A stretch of DNA of 64,000 bases from Duganella sp. BJB476 (GTDB lineage: Bacteria > Pseudomonadota > Gammaproteobacteria > Burkholderiales > Burkholderiaceae_D), in the NCBI RefSeq assembly GCF_003416895.1, contig NZ_QVIO01000011.1, positions 24,824-88,823 on the forward strand. Direction: 5' to 3'. Below the pieces are notes generated by a model. That model saw only the letters and a list, made by a program, of their open reading frames with translations, was not told where the DNA came from and searched no databases. Below are positions 15,480 through 23,770 of this stretch, one piece after another (the stretch's first letter is position 1; the number at the start of each line of letters is the position of its first letter). The translations under genes were made by a program, and so were the position numbers.

Positions 15480-17984
15480 ATGTCCGCCATCCCAGAAGAG
15501 AATCCAGTACCAGTACCGGCCAAAACCGAAGAATACGGCGCCTCATCGATCCAGATCCTCGAAGGTCTGGAAGCAGTCCGCAAACGACCCGGCATGTACA
15601 TCGGCGACACCTCGGACGGCACCGGCCTGCACCACCTGGTGTTCGAAGTGCTGGACAACTCGATCGACGAATCGCTGGCCGGCCACTGCACGGAAATCCA
15701 CGTCACCATCCACTCGGACAACTCGATCTCGATCACCGACAACGGCCGCGGCGTGCCGACCGGCCTGAAGATGGACGACAAGCACGATCCGAAGCGCTCC
15801 GCCGCCGAGATCGTCATGACCGAACTGCACGCCGGCGGCAAGTTCGACCAGAACTCGTACAAGGTGTCGGGCGGCCTGCACGGCGTGGGCGTATCGTGCG
15901 TCAACGCGCTGTCGAAGCTGCTGAAGCTGACCATCCGCCGCGACGGCAAGGTGCACTACATGGAGTTCGTCCGTGGCGTGCCGCAGAACCGCGAACTGGC
16001 GGAGAAGGACGGCTTCGCCGTCTCGCCGATCAAGGTCATCGGCGACACCGACAAGCGCGGCACCGACGTGCACTTCTGGGCCGACGAGGAAATCTTCACC
16101 CACGTCGAATTCCACTACGAGATCCTGGCCAAGCGCATCCGCGAACTGTCGTTCCTGAATAACGGCGTCAACATCAAGCTGACCGATCAGCGCAACGGCA
16201 AGGAAGAGATCTTCGCGTTCGAAGGCGGCACCCGCGGCTTCGTCGAGTACATCAACAAAGCCAAGACCGTGCTGCACCCGACCGTGTTCCAGGCCACCGG
16301 CGAACGCATGTCGGACCAGGGCACCAACATCTCGGTGGACGTGTCGATGCAGTGGAACGACGCCTACAACGAACAGGTGCTGTGCTTCACCAACAACATC
16401 CCGCAGCGCGACGGCGGCACCCACCTGACCGGCCTGCGCGCCGCGATGACCCGCGTCATCAACAAGTACATCGACGAGCAGGAATTCGCCAAGAAGGCCA
16501 AGGTGGAAATCTCCGGCGACGACATGCGCGAAGGCCTGACCTGCGTGCTGTCGGTCAAGGTGCCTGAGCCGAAGTTCTCGTCACAGACCAAGGACAAGCT
16601 GGTGTCGTCCGAAGTGCGCGGCCCGGTCGAAGAGATCGTCGCCAAGACGCTGTCGGACTACCTGCAGGAAAAACCGAACGACGCCAAGATCATCTGCGGC
16701 AAGATCGTCGAAGCGGCGCGCGCGCGCGAAGCGGCCCGCAAGGCCCGCGACCTGACCCGCCGCAAAGGCATCATGGACGGCCTGGGCCTGTCGGCCAAGC
16801 TGGCCGACTGCCAGGAAAAAGATCCGGCGCTGTGCGAACTGTACATCGTCGAGGGTGACTCCGCAGGCGGTTCCGCCAAGCAGGGTCGCGACCGCAAGTT
16901 CCAGGCGATTTTACCGCTGCGCGGCAAGGTGCTGAACGTGGAGAAGGCGCGCTTCGAGAAGATGCTGTCGTCGGAACAGATCACCACGCTGATCGCCACG
17001 CTGGGCACGTCGATCGGCCCGGACGAATTCAACGTCGAGAAGCTGCGCTACCACCGCATCATCATCATGACCGATGCGGACGTCGACGGCGCCCACATCC
17101 GCACGCTGCTGCTGACGCTGTTCTATCGCCAGATGCCGCAGCTGGTCGAGCGCGGCCACATCTACATCGCGCAACCGCCGCTGTACAAGGTCAAGGCCGG
17201 CCGCGACGAACGCTACCTGAAGGATGACGCGGAAGAAGCGAGCTACATGATGAACGTGGCGCTGAACACCGCCGCGCTGATGCCGCGCGAAGGTGCCGAT
17301 CCTATCGTCGGCGAACCGCTGGGCGAGCTGGTGCGTCAGTTCAATCTGGCCAACGTCATCATGACGCGTCTGACCCGCGTGATCGACCGTGCGGCGCTGA
17401 CCGCCATCATGACCGGTGTGACCTTGGATCTGAGCACGCAGGAACTGGCCGATGCATCGGCCCGCGCGCTGGTGGCGGAGATCAACGATATCGCGGTCAA
17501 GGTGACGGTGATTTCGGACGAGCTGTCCGAGAAGCACGCGCTGCGCATCGAGCGTATGCATCACGGTAACATCAAGGTCAGCTCGATCGATGCGGACTTC
17601 GTGCAGGGCGCGGACTACAACGTACTGGCCAGCGCGGCAGCCACGTTCAAGGGCCTGATCGGCGAAGGCGCGTACGTGCGCCGCGGCGAAGGCGAGCGCA
17701 CCAAGGAGTCGGCCGTGGTCGACTTCCACCAGGCGATGCAGTGGCTGCGTGATGAGGCGGAACGTGTGGTGTCCAAGCAGCGTTACAAAGGTCTGGGCGA
17801 GATGAATCCGGATCAGCTGTGGGAGACTACGATGGATCCGACGGTTCGTCGCTTGCTGAAGGTGCAGATTGAGGACGCGATTGCTGCGGATCAGATCTTC
17901 ACTACGTTGATGGGTGATGACGTTGAACCACGTCGGGCGTTCATTGAGAACAATGCTCTGCGTGCTGGCAATATCGACGTGTAA
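15480..17984 (+). CDS. gyrB: DNA gyrase subunit B
   Basis: 834-residue ATPase subunit of gyrase, which introduces negative supercoils together with GyrA. The GHKL ATPase domain has RKRPGMYIGDT and DNGRGVPTG. The transducer and the Toprim motif EGDSAGGSAKQGRDR follow, then DADVDGAHIRTLLLT. The region after the Toprim contains the insertion typical of Gram-negative GyrB. It ends with ENNALRAGNIDV. A strong terminator follows. Confidence 0.99.
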   Translation: MSAIPEENPVPVPAKTEEYGASSIQILEGLEAVRKRPGMYIGDTSDGTGLHHLVFEVLDNSIDESLAGHCTEIHVTIHSDNSISITDNGRGVPTGLKMDDKHDPKRSAAEIVMTELHAGGKFDQNSYKVSGGLHGVGVSCVNALSKLLKLTIRRDGKVHYMEFVRGVPQNRELAEKDGFAVSPIKVIGDTDKRGTDVHFWADEEIFTHVEFHYEILAKRIRELSFLNNGVNIKLTDQRNGKEEIFAFEGGTRGFVEYINKAKTVLHPTVFQATGERMSDQGTNISVDVSMQWNDAYNEQVLCFTNNIPQRDGGTHLTGLRAAMTRVINKYIDEQEFAKKAKVEISGDDMREGLTCVLSVKVPEPKFSSQTKDKLVSSEVRGPVEEIVAKTLSDYLQEKPNDAKIICGKIVEAARAREAARKARDLTRRKGIMDGLGLSAKLADCQEKDPALCELYIVEGDSAGGSAKQGRDRKFQAILPLRGKVLNVEKARFEKMLSSEQITTLIATLGTSIGPDEFNVEKLRYHRIIIMTDADVDGAHIRTLLLTLFYRQMPQLVERGHIYIAQPPLYKVKAGRDERYLKDDAEEASYMMNVALNTAALMPREGADPIVGEPLGELVRQFNLANVIMTRLTRVIDRAALTAIMTGVTLDLSTQELADASARALVAEINDIAVKVTVISDELSEKHALRIERMHHGNIKVSSIDADFVQGADYNVLASAAATFKGLIGEGAYVRRGEGERTKESAVVDFHQAMQWLRDEAERVVSKQRYKGLGEMNPDQLWETTMDPTVRRLLKVQIEDAIAADQIFTTLMGDDVEPRRAFIENNALRAGNIDV

Positions 17985-18004
17985 CTCGAACTAAACTCAA
18001 AAAA

Positions 18005-18031
18005 AAGCCAACCAATCCGGTTGGCTTTTTT
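18005..18031 (+). terminator. Rho-independent terminator after gyrB
   Basis: Perfect 9-bp stem aagccaacc/ggttggctt with a 5-nt loop and a T-run, 20 bp after the gyrB stop. An A-run on the other side means it can also stop leftward transcripts from the convergent restriction gene. Confidence 0.93.
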
Positions 18032-18141
18032 ACTTCGATTGCAAAATTCCGTACTACACCGGGTGGGCAGAGCGCTGATTTGACAAACTAATCAAACCTC
18101 TCGAATAGGGCTCCTTCATGCCGTCCCATTTCTTGCGCTCA

Positions 18142-19383
18142 TCACCTTACCGTACCGCTACCAATTTTCTTTACGTGCTCCAAAAATTGAGCGACGCTCA
18201 GAATCGCGCCGCGCTGATTTGGCTGGAAGGACTCATGGAGCGAGCAAGGAACCACCAAGTGTAAATTTGCACGATTCATTTCAGTTGTCTGTGCCACGGA
18301 AATACCCGGCTCCAAGGTCAGCAAATGTTTATGTGCAATCCGATCGGCCTCCGCCAAGACTTGGCGCCAACGGTCCTTGCAAGATGTCTTTACTCCCAAC
18401 ATTGTTAAGCTTGATGCAGGGACTGACGGGTCGTGATATGCCTCTTCAGTGGGGAACAAAAAATCCGGACCGTTGCGTTTTTCTGTCGTGGCTTCACGGC
18501 AATATGTTAAGCCATGAGCCTTGAGCATTGCCTCGACATGATTTGCAAACGCCCAGCCTGCACGGGACTTGCGCCTGTTTTGAACGCTCAAAGAATATTG
18601 AACAAATCCATCTACATCCGGCTGTCCATCTACGATGAAGCCACGCTTCAAACGTTCACCAACAATATGGCGTTCCAAAGTCATAAACAGACGCTCTTCC
18701 AAATCCATCCAGTAGAGCAAAGCGCTATCTGGGTCCGCCACCGGATCAACATCACGCGTCAACTGCCGGGCGAAAAGCGAAAATTTTGCTGTAGATGGGA
18801 AAGATTCACCGAACTTGTTGAGTAACTTATGCAGCCACTGATCTTCCGTTACCGTGATCTCTATATCGATCAACTCTAAAATATGGCGGGCAGAAATATC
18901 CAGCGCCCGCCCAGCCTTGCCTCGCAGATCTACTTGGTCAATCGAATAACTCTCCCCCCTTTTAAGACCAAAGAGCCAAAGCAGCTGCTGCTCAACTGAA
19001 CTACCCTGTGGGCAAAGCACGGCAAGGAGCGGTCCACTCTTGGGTTTGCATAAGAAGAGTCTATCGCCGGCGCTTGCACGATGAACAACCTCTTCGGATG
19101 CCGCTGGATAGTAAAGCCGGTACTCTGGCTCCCGATGACTTTGGCCTCGCCGGCTGTCGTACCAAGTTCCAGTTAGGGCCACGCTTGCCGGCTCCATTTC
19201 ATCACTAAGCCAAACATAGGTCACTGGGATGGAAGTTTTAGCCTCCGGCGACCCAAGGAATGCACGAAAATCGCTAACGCCTTGAAATTCATGGCCTCGC
19301 GATACCGAAGGGTCGACTTCGGTTCCTTGGAGCAATTTTGTACCAATGCCATCGAAATAGTCTGAGAGTTCGCCTTGTTTCAC
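18142..19383 (-). CDS. Type II restriction endonuclease, EcoRII family
   Basis: 413-residue endonuclease whose C-terminal half (about residues 265-405) matches the EcoRII catalytic domain as I remember it. It has SVQNRRKSRAG, the PD site in NGPDFLFPTEEAYHD, and LGVKTSCKDRWRQVL with the catalytic lysine near 332. The N-terminal 180 residues (YFDGIGTKLLQGTEVDPS...) are not like the EcoRII effector domain and may be another target-recognition or allosteric module. GTG start at 19383, with no clear Shine-Dalgarno. It is divergent from a Dcm-like methylase, and EcoRII/Dcm homology predicts CCWGG as target (inference). G+C is visibly below the flanking gyrB. Confidence 0.9.
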   Translation of the reverse strand: MKQGELSDYFDGIGTKLLQGTEVDPSVSRGHEFQGVSDFRAFLGSPEAKTSIPVTYVWLSDEMEPASVALTGTWYDSRRGQSHREPEYRLYYPAASEEVVHRASAGDRLFLCKPKSGPLLAVLCPQGSSVEQQLLWLFGLKRGESYSIDQVDLRGKAGRALDISARHILELIDIEITVTEDQWLHKLLNKFGESFPSTAKFSLFARQLTRDVDPVADPDSALLYWMDLEERLFMTLERHIVGERLKRGFIVDGQPDVDGFVQYSLSVQNRRKSRAGWAFANHVEAMLKAHGLTYCREATTEKRNGPDFLFPTEEAYHDPSVPASSLTMLGVKTSCKDRWRQVLAEADRIAHKHLLTLEPGISVAQTTEMNRANLHLVVPCSLHESFQPNQRGAILSVAQFLEHVKKIGSGTVR

Positions 19384-19571
19384 TTAGGAGTCCAAAAATA
19401 GTTGCAAGTCATCAATATACCCCCGTATGCATCAAGTTATCAATAACCAATCGTTACACTTTATTTTTTCATCACGGTCACAGCAAATTGGAACCATTTT
19501 TTGCAGGGTGCGTCTGATAGTTGGGTAGCCGATCAGTAAAGACTCCACCGCTGGGTCAAGTGAGTGATATC

Positions 19572-20972
19572 ATGTCACACGTTTATTCCGAACAGCTAGA
19601 ACTGCCCATGACTACCAACAATTCCGAAGACTTAGCACTGATCACGAGACTTCTTGAGATCTACGATCAAAAGCAAATCGCTGAATTTCTCAACCCTGAG
19701 AAAAAGGCAAACGGACGATGCAGGGAGACGATTAATCGTTGGCTGAAAGGCACGACATCTGGTCCAGCACTCACCCATGCGGAATTTGAAACTCTGACCG
19801 CACTACTGCCTCAACCACCTAAAAATCACCCAAACTATGACTTTAAATTCATCGACCTATTTGCAGGAATCGGTGGTATTCGTCGAGGATTCGAGGAGAT
19901 TGGCGGACAATGCGTGTTTACCAGTGAGTGGAACACGTACGCGGTGCGGACCTACAAAGCGAACTATTATTCTGATCCTGAGAACCACACCTTCAATACG
20001 GACATTCGGAAGGTGACACTGAGTGAGGATGAGAGTATTTCTGAGGAAGAAGCATACAAGCATATAGACAAGATCATTCCGGATCACGATGTGCTCTTGG
20101 CGGGATTTCCTTGTCAGCCGTTCTCTATCGCCGGCGTTTCTAAGAAGAACGCGATGGGACGTGCGCATGGCTTTGAGTGCAAAACTCAAGGTACCTTGTT
20201 CTTTGACGTCGCCAGGATTTTGGCAGCAAAGCGCCCCTCAGCGTTCCTGCTAGAGAACGTAAAGAATCTCAAGAGTCATGACAAAGGAAGGACGTTTAAA
20301 GTAATCCTCGAGACTTTGGAAGAGTTGGGCTACTGGGTATCGGACGTTGACGTTAGCGGCGCCGCAGATCCTAAAATCCTTGACGGGAAGCACTTCGTTC
20401 CTCAACATCGTGAGCGGATCGTGCTTGTAGGATTCCGTAGGGATCTAAACGTTCACGATAAATTCACTCTTACTGAAGTGGCGAAGCAGTACCCCAAGAA
20501 GCGCCCTAAGCTTGGTGATATTTTACAAGATGAAACTGACCCTAAGTATATTTTGACCCCAAAACTGTGGGAGTACCTCTTTAACTACTCCATCAAACAC
20601 AAACTTAAAGGCAACGGATTCGGCTATGGCTTGGTGAAAAGCAGTGATGTAACTCGCACGCTCTCTGCTAGGTACTACAAAGATGGCTCAGAAATTCTTA
20701 TAGATCGCGGTTTTAATCACGCACTAGACTTCCATCATCCAGACAACTTGGACAACCGGCCACGACGCCTCACCCCAATTGAATGCTCAAGGCTTATGGG
20801 CTACGCTAGCGTAGGTGAAAAACCTTTCAAGATTCCAGTATCGGACACCCAAGCCTACAAGCAGTTTGGTAATTCTGTAGTCGTCCCAGTCTTCCGCGCC
20901 GTGGCTAAGTTGATGAAGCCTCGTGTCATGGAAGCGAAAGCCAAAATCGCTGGAATTTCGAAAGCAGCTTAG
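19572..20972 (+). CDS. dcm: DNA (cytosine-5)-methyltransferase, Dcm/M.EcoRII-like
   Basis: 466 residues from ATG at 19572; a TTG at 19521 would extend it but is unlikely. All C5-methylase motifs are present: FIDLFAGIGGIRRGFE (I), GFPCQPFS with the catalytic Cys near 181 (IV), ENVKNLKSHDKG (VI), QHRERIVLVGF (VIII), and YKQFGNSVVVPVF (X). The target-recognition region (RTLSARYYKDGSEILIDRG) is almost that of E. coli Dcm, so methylation of the inner C in CCWGG is strongly suggested. It protects DNA from the divergent EcoRII-like nuclease. Confidence 0.95.
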   Translation: MSHVYSEQLELPMTTNNSEDLALITRLLEIYDQKQIAEFLNPEKKANGRCRETINRWLKGTTSGPALTHAEFETLTALLPQPPKNHPNYDFKFIDLFAGIGGIRRGFEEIGGQCVFTSEWNTYAVRTYKANYYSDPENHTFNTDIRKVTLSEDESISEEEAYKHIDKIIPDHDVLLAGFPCQPFSIAGVSKKNAMGRAHGFECKTQGTLFFDVARILAAKRPSAFLLENVKNLKSHDKGRTFKVILETLEELGYWVSDVDVSGAADPKILDGKHFVPQHRERIVLVGFRRDLNVHDKFTLTEVAKQYPKKRPKLGDILQDETDPKYILTPKLWEYLFNYSIKHKLKGNGFGYGLVKSSDVTRTLSARYYKDGSEILIDRGFNHALDFHHPDNLDNRPRRLTPIECSRLMGYASVGEKPFKIPVSDTQAYKQFGNSVVVPVFRAVAKLMKPRVMEAKAKIAGISKAA

Positions 20973-20973
20973 C

Positions 20974-21441
20974 GTGGTGGACGTACATGATCGGGAAACG
21001 CGCTCGAGAAACATGAGCGCGATCAGATCTAAGAATACCAAGCCCGAATTGCAAATCCGTCGATGGCTGCATGCTGCCGGCTTCAGGTTCAGGCTGCACC
21101 GGAACGATCTTCCAGGACGACCTGATCTTGTCCTCGCCAAATACCGCGCGGTCATTCTTATACATGGATGTTTCTGGCATGGTCACGACTGCCACATGTT
21201 TAAGATACCAAATTCAAGGAGAGAATTTTGGCTCGAAAAAATCAATGCGAATCGCGACCGTGATGCGCGTGACATCGCTAGATTGTTTGATGCCGGATGG
21301 CGAGTGATGACTGTTTGGGAATGTTCGATGAAGGGCACACGGCGACGCACCGCCGATGCAATTACAGCGGAAATAGCTGATTGGCTGAACTCAAATGTCC
21401 AGTTTGCATCTGTTACCGCAGATAATGTTGAACAGGTCTAG
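20974..21441 (+). CDS. vsr: Very short patch repair endonuclease Vsr
   Basis: Strand-specific nuclease that nicks at T:G mismatches arising from deamination of 5-methylcytosine at the methylase site. About 155 residues from GTG at 20974 (or 20977), directly after the methylase stop. An ATG at 20923 inside the methylase gene is a possible alternative, since vsr overlaps dcm in E. coli. Motifs: VHDRETRSRNMSAI at the N-terminus, LPGRPDLVLAKYR with the catalytic Asp, HGCFWHGHDC and WECSMKG (Zn ligands), and EFWLEKI. It completes an R-M-V island of lower G+C than its surroundings. Confidence 0.93.
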   Translation: MVDVHDRETRSRNMSAIRSKNTKPELQIRRWLHAAGFRFRLHRNDLPGRPDLVLAKYRAVILIHGCFWHGHDCHMFKIPNSRREFWLEKINANRDRDARDIARLFDAGWRVMTVWECSMKGTRRRTADAITAEIADWLNSNVQFASVTADNVEQV

Positions 21442-21458
21442 TTCGCAACCAACCTCCC

Positions 21459-21830
21459 CTATTCGCCAAAATCAGTCCAGCCGAGGCGAAGGTCTTCGAT
21501 GATATCAGTAGCAATCTCGAAATCCGCGTCACTTTCGACCTCGACTTCTAGCACGACCTTACCGCGTCGGACCGCTTCCCATTGGATCAACGGTGCGGTG
21601 TCTTCGGAAGAATACTGAAACATTCTCCGAAAAAAATTCTGCATATCGTCACCAAGGGTATAGCCGTCACCTGCTGACGCGCCCTCATCGAATGCCCAAG
21701 CGTCATCGGGAGCCTCGCAACTGCGGATCAAAACAAGAGCTTCGCTTCCGAAGCCTGCTAACATCAGCTCAGTTCTTGCACATTCTGCTTGACCGTGACT
21801 GTCGAACACCGCCGTAATTCTATTTCTCAT
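21459..21830 (-). CDS. Small YflT-like (general stress protein 17M-type) domain protein
   Basis: 123-residue protein with the alpha/beta fold signature ITAVFDSHGQAECARTELMLAGF at the start and WEAVRRGKVVLEVEVESD...ATDIIEDL in the second half. It resembles the N-terminal domain of the 305-residue protein at 29452-30369, including the intervening IMQMFSQL/MQNFFRRMF-type helix, so the two are paralogues. ATG at 21830 is taken; a TTG at 21851 is possible. It is acidic, probably cytosolic, and of unknown mechanism. It lies convergent with vsr, beyond the PAAR gene. Confidence 0.65.
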   Translation of the reverse strand: MRNRITAVFDSHGQAECARTELMLAGFGSEALVLIRSCEAPDDAWAFDEGASAGDGYTLGDDMQNFFRRMFQYSSEDTAPLIQWEAVRRGKVVLEVEVESDADFEIATDIIEDLRLGWTDFGE

Positions 21831-21952
21831 AGCAAATCGTCCAGGCTCCAACCTCTATTCAGTTAGACCTATATGTCCGCGCATAGTTTTGGTTTGTGGC
21901 CAAAAAGCAGCGACAAGACGCGGCAGACGCCAATTGTCCTTAACCAACAAAT

Positions 21953-22219
21953 TCAGCTCGACGAAAAAGTAGCGATAGTCGATGTAAGCGTCGCACCACA
22001 CGAGGTTTTGTCACCATCATAGGCTACCGCCTTACCGCTCACTGTATGCGTCGAGCTGCCACTCGCAACAGTGCAATTCTGATGGCCATTGATGGGACAA
22101 CTACATTTGTCGCCAACGACGACGACAGATTTTCCCTCAACAGTAAAATGGGCGACGCTGCTGCTAAGGACGCTGCCGCCGTGCGATGTAGGATCGCCGA
22201 CGCGTATGACGTTTGACAT
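21953..22219 (-). CDS. PAAR-domain protein (type VI secretion spike tip)
   Basis: 88-residue PAAR protein. It has the N-terminal VIRVGDPTSHGGSVLSSS, the repeated Gly/His/Cys pattern CSCPINGHQNC, and VAYDGDKTSCGATLTST. Such proteins cap the VgrG trimer and bind Zn through His/Cys residues. It is a stand-alone PAAR without toxin extension, placed downstream of vgrG, the putative effector and the putative immunity gene on the same strand, so it belongs to the same cargo cassette. Confidence 0.92.
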   Translation of the reverse strand: MSNVIRVGDPTSHGGSVLSSSVAHFTVEGKSVVVVGDKCSCPINGHQNCTVASGSSTHTVSGKAVAYDGDKTSCGATLTSTIATFSSS

Positions 22220-22308
22220 ATTGATTTCCTCATCCTAAACAGCTTAGCAGTAGCGACAAATAAGAAATGGAACTACGGCGACTGCTTAAATAATTGAAAT
22301 CTTTATTA

Positions 22309-22785
22309 CTAATACGGAACAGCCCATGCGGGGAGCTTTTCATAAGGAACGTTTGGCTGAAAAATTGATTCTATTATTTTACCAGTACGGACGTCATATA
22401 AAGTTAATGTCCCTGCAAAGTGCCGCCCGCCGCAATCTATCCCTATCTTTCTTCCGTCCTCCCAAAACCAATAGTCGCGTATGAATGGCTGGCATTCAAT
22501 ATGTAAAAATCTTCCATCGCGATAAACTGTGAGATTGCTGCTTCCCGGCCCCACGTCTCCCTCCGCAGTCCAGGTATTTTCTATCAGCCAAGCAGCGGTG
22601 CGCTTATCTTTCGACAATTCAGCCTGTGTCGCCCGCCCCACCTTAGTTAGCTTCTTTTCTTTTCCGTTCGAATAGATTACATGAACGTTCGCAGATTTAT
22701 CTATATAAATACGTTCTAAAATTACTTCTTGCGCCCACACGTTTGTCATAAGTAAACAAAGGAAAGAATAAATAATATATCTCAT
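22309..22785 (-). CDS. Secreted small protein, candidate immunity factor for the 3D-domain effector
   Basis: 158-residue protein with a clear Sec signal peptide (MRYIIYSFLCLLMTNVWAQ, cleavage after about residue 18) and a mature domain that I do not recognise (contains ECQPFIRDYWFWEDGRKIGIDCGG). Its start lies 2 bp after the stop of the putative murein-hydrolase effector. Coupled expression, predicted periplasmic location and low G+C are what is expected of an immunity protein against a peptidoglycan-targeting toxin. Function is inferred from position, not homology. Confidence 0.6.
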   Translation of the reverse strand: MRYIIYSFLCLLMTNVWAQEVILERIYIDKSANVHVIYSNGKEKKLTKVGRATQAELSKDKRTAAWLIENTWTAEGDVGPGSSNLTVYRDGRFLHIECQPFIRDYWFWEDGRKIGIDCGGRHFAGTLTLYDVRTGKIIESIFQPNVPYEKLPAWAVPY

Positions 22786-22787
22786 CT

Positions 22788-23705
22788 TTAATTCCCTAAG
22801 AATTTCACCCGGCGCTGCGTTCCATTAACACCGCCGTGCAGCCATGCTTTGACAACTGCGTTACCCGCACCCAAAAAATTATCTATATGGTAATTTTTAA
22901 TTGCACTGCCTTTGTCATCAGCAAACCGCAATCCGACTCCTTCTATCTCGACTTTCGCATCACCGGGAATTACGTGTGGATCGACGGCAATCGAATGATT
23001 TTCCTTCACCAATCCGAATTTTCCCTTTACCGCTGGAACGTACTGAAATGCCGTATTTTGAGGGAGAACATGATCGGGATTTCCTCTTGAATTGTTAATC
23101 CATTTTCCTGTCATATGAAGAAGCGCAATGTACTGCCCACTCAAATCCATTCCGGTTCCCTGCATCGGAATCCCTTGTGCCCCAAACAAAAAGTCCTCTT
23201 TGTGTTTCTCATTCAGGCCATCACCATCAACCAAAGGACCGGAACAATCTATTTCATTGCAAACGTTGTATCCAGTAATCAAAAATGAGGACTCATACCA
23301 TGCGTCCTTAAGCGTAATTTTGAGGGGATTCGATGATATTCCAGAACTGGAAACGTTTAATTCAAGATTGCCGGATTCGTATGTTTCTAACGTTATTAGC
23401 ATAACCCCTTCACTATCTGTTTTACCGCAAGAAGTTATCTTATCCGAGCGCCGGTTAGATGTGATACTAAGCGACTGACCACAGACCATCTTTCCACTGG
23501 AATGCTGAACAAGTTCAACCTTCACTTTCAGTTGATAAAGAATTTTCCTATCTTCGACTCTTGCCCCTTTGGGAATTACTGGCAAGGTATCTTGATATTT
23601 GTTTTTTTCGATAGATAGCCTGCAAACCATTTCTTCAATATTAACGTTAACTATCGATCCTGGTATCTGATTAGTATTTGCGGTCGCAACAATTGTATTT
23701 GTCAT
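22788..23705 (-). CDS. Putative type VI effector with C-terminal 3D (MltA-type) domain
   Basis: 305 residues from ATG at 23705; a TTG at 23732 is an alternative. The first 130 residues are beta-rich, with no signal peptide. The C-terminal half resembles 3D domains, which take their name from three aspartates and form the catalytic part of MltA lytic transglycosylases. It has SFLITGYN, IAVDPHVIPGDAKVEIEGVG (Asp near 242), FADDKGSAIKNYHID (Asp near 263 and 275). Absence of a signal peptide in a wall-degrading enzyme encoded just after vgrG suggests delivery by the type VI system. The next gene is a likely periplasmic immunity protein. Catalysis is unproven. Confidence 0.7.
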   Translation of the reverse strand: MTNTIVATANTNQIPGSIVNVNIEEMVCRLSIEKNKYQDTLPVIPKGARVEDRKILYQLKVKVELVQHSSGKMVCGQSLSITSNRRSDKITSCGKTDSEGVMLITLETYESGNLELNVSSSGISSNPLKITLKDAWYESSFLITGYNVCNEIDCSGPLVDGDGLNEKHKEDFLFGAQGIPMQGTGMDLSGQYIALLHMTGKWINNSRGNPDHVLPQNTAFQYVPAVKGKFGLVKENHSIAVDPHVIPGDAKVEIEGVGLRFADDKGSAIKNYHIDNFLGAGNAVVKAWLHGGVNGTQRRVKFLGN

Positions 23706-23770
23706 ATTGGTACCTGTGGGTTTGAGTATCAATAGTTTCTGTAAATTGCAAAGGCAGATTCGGAATGACG

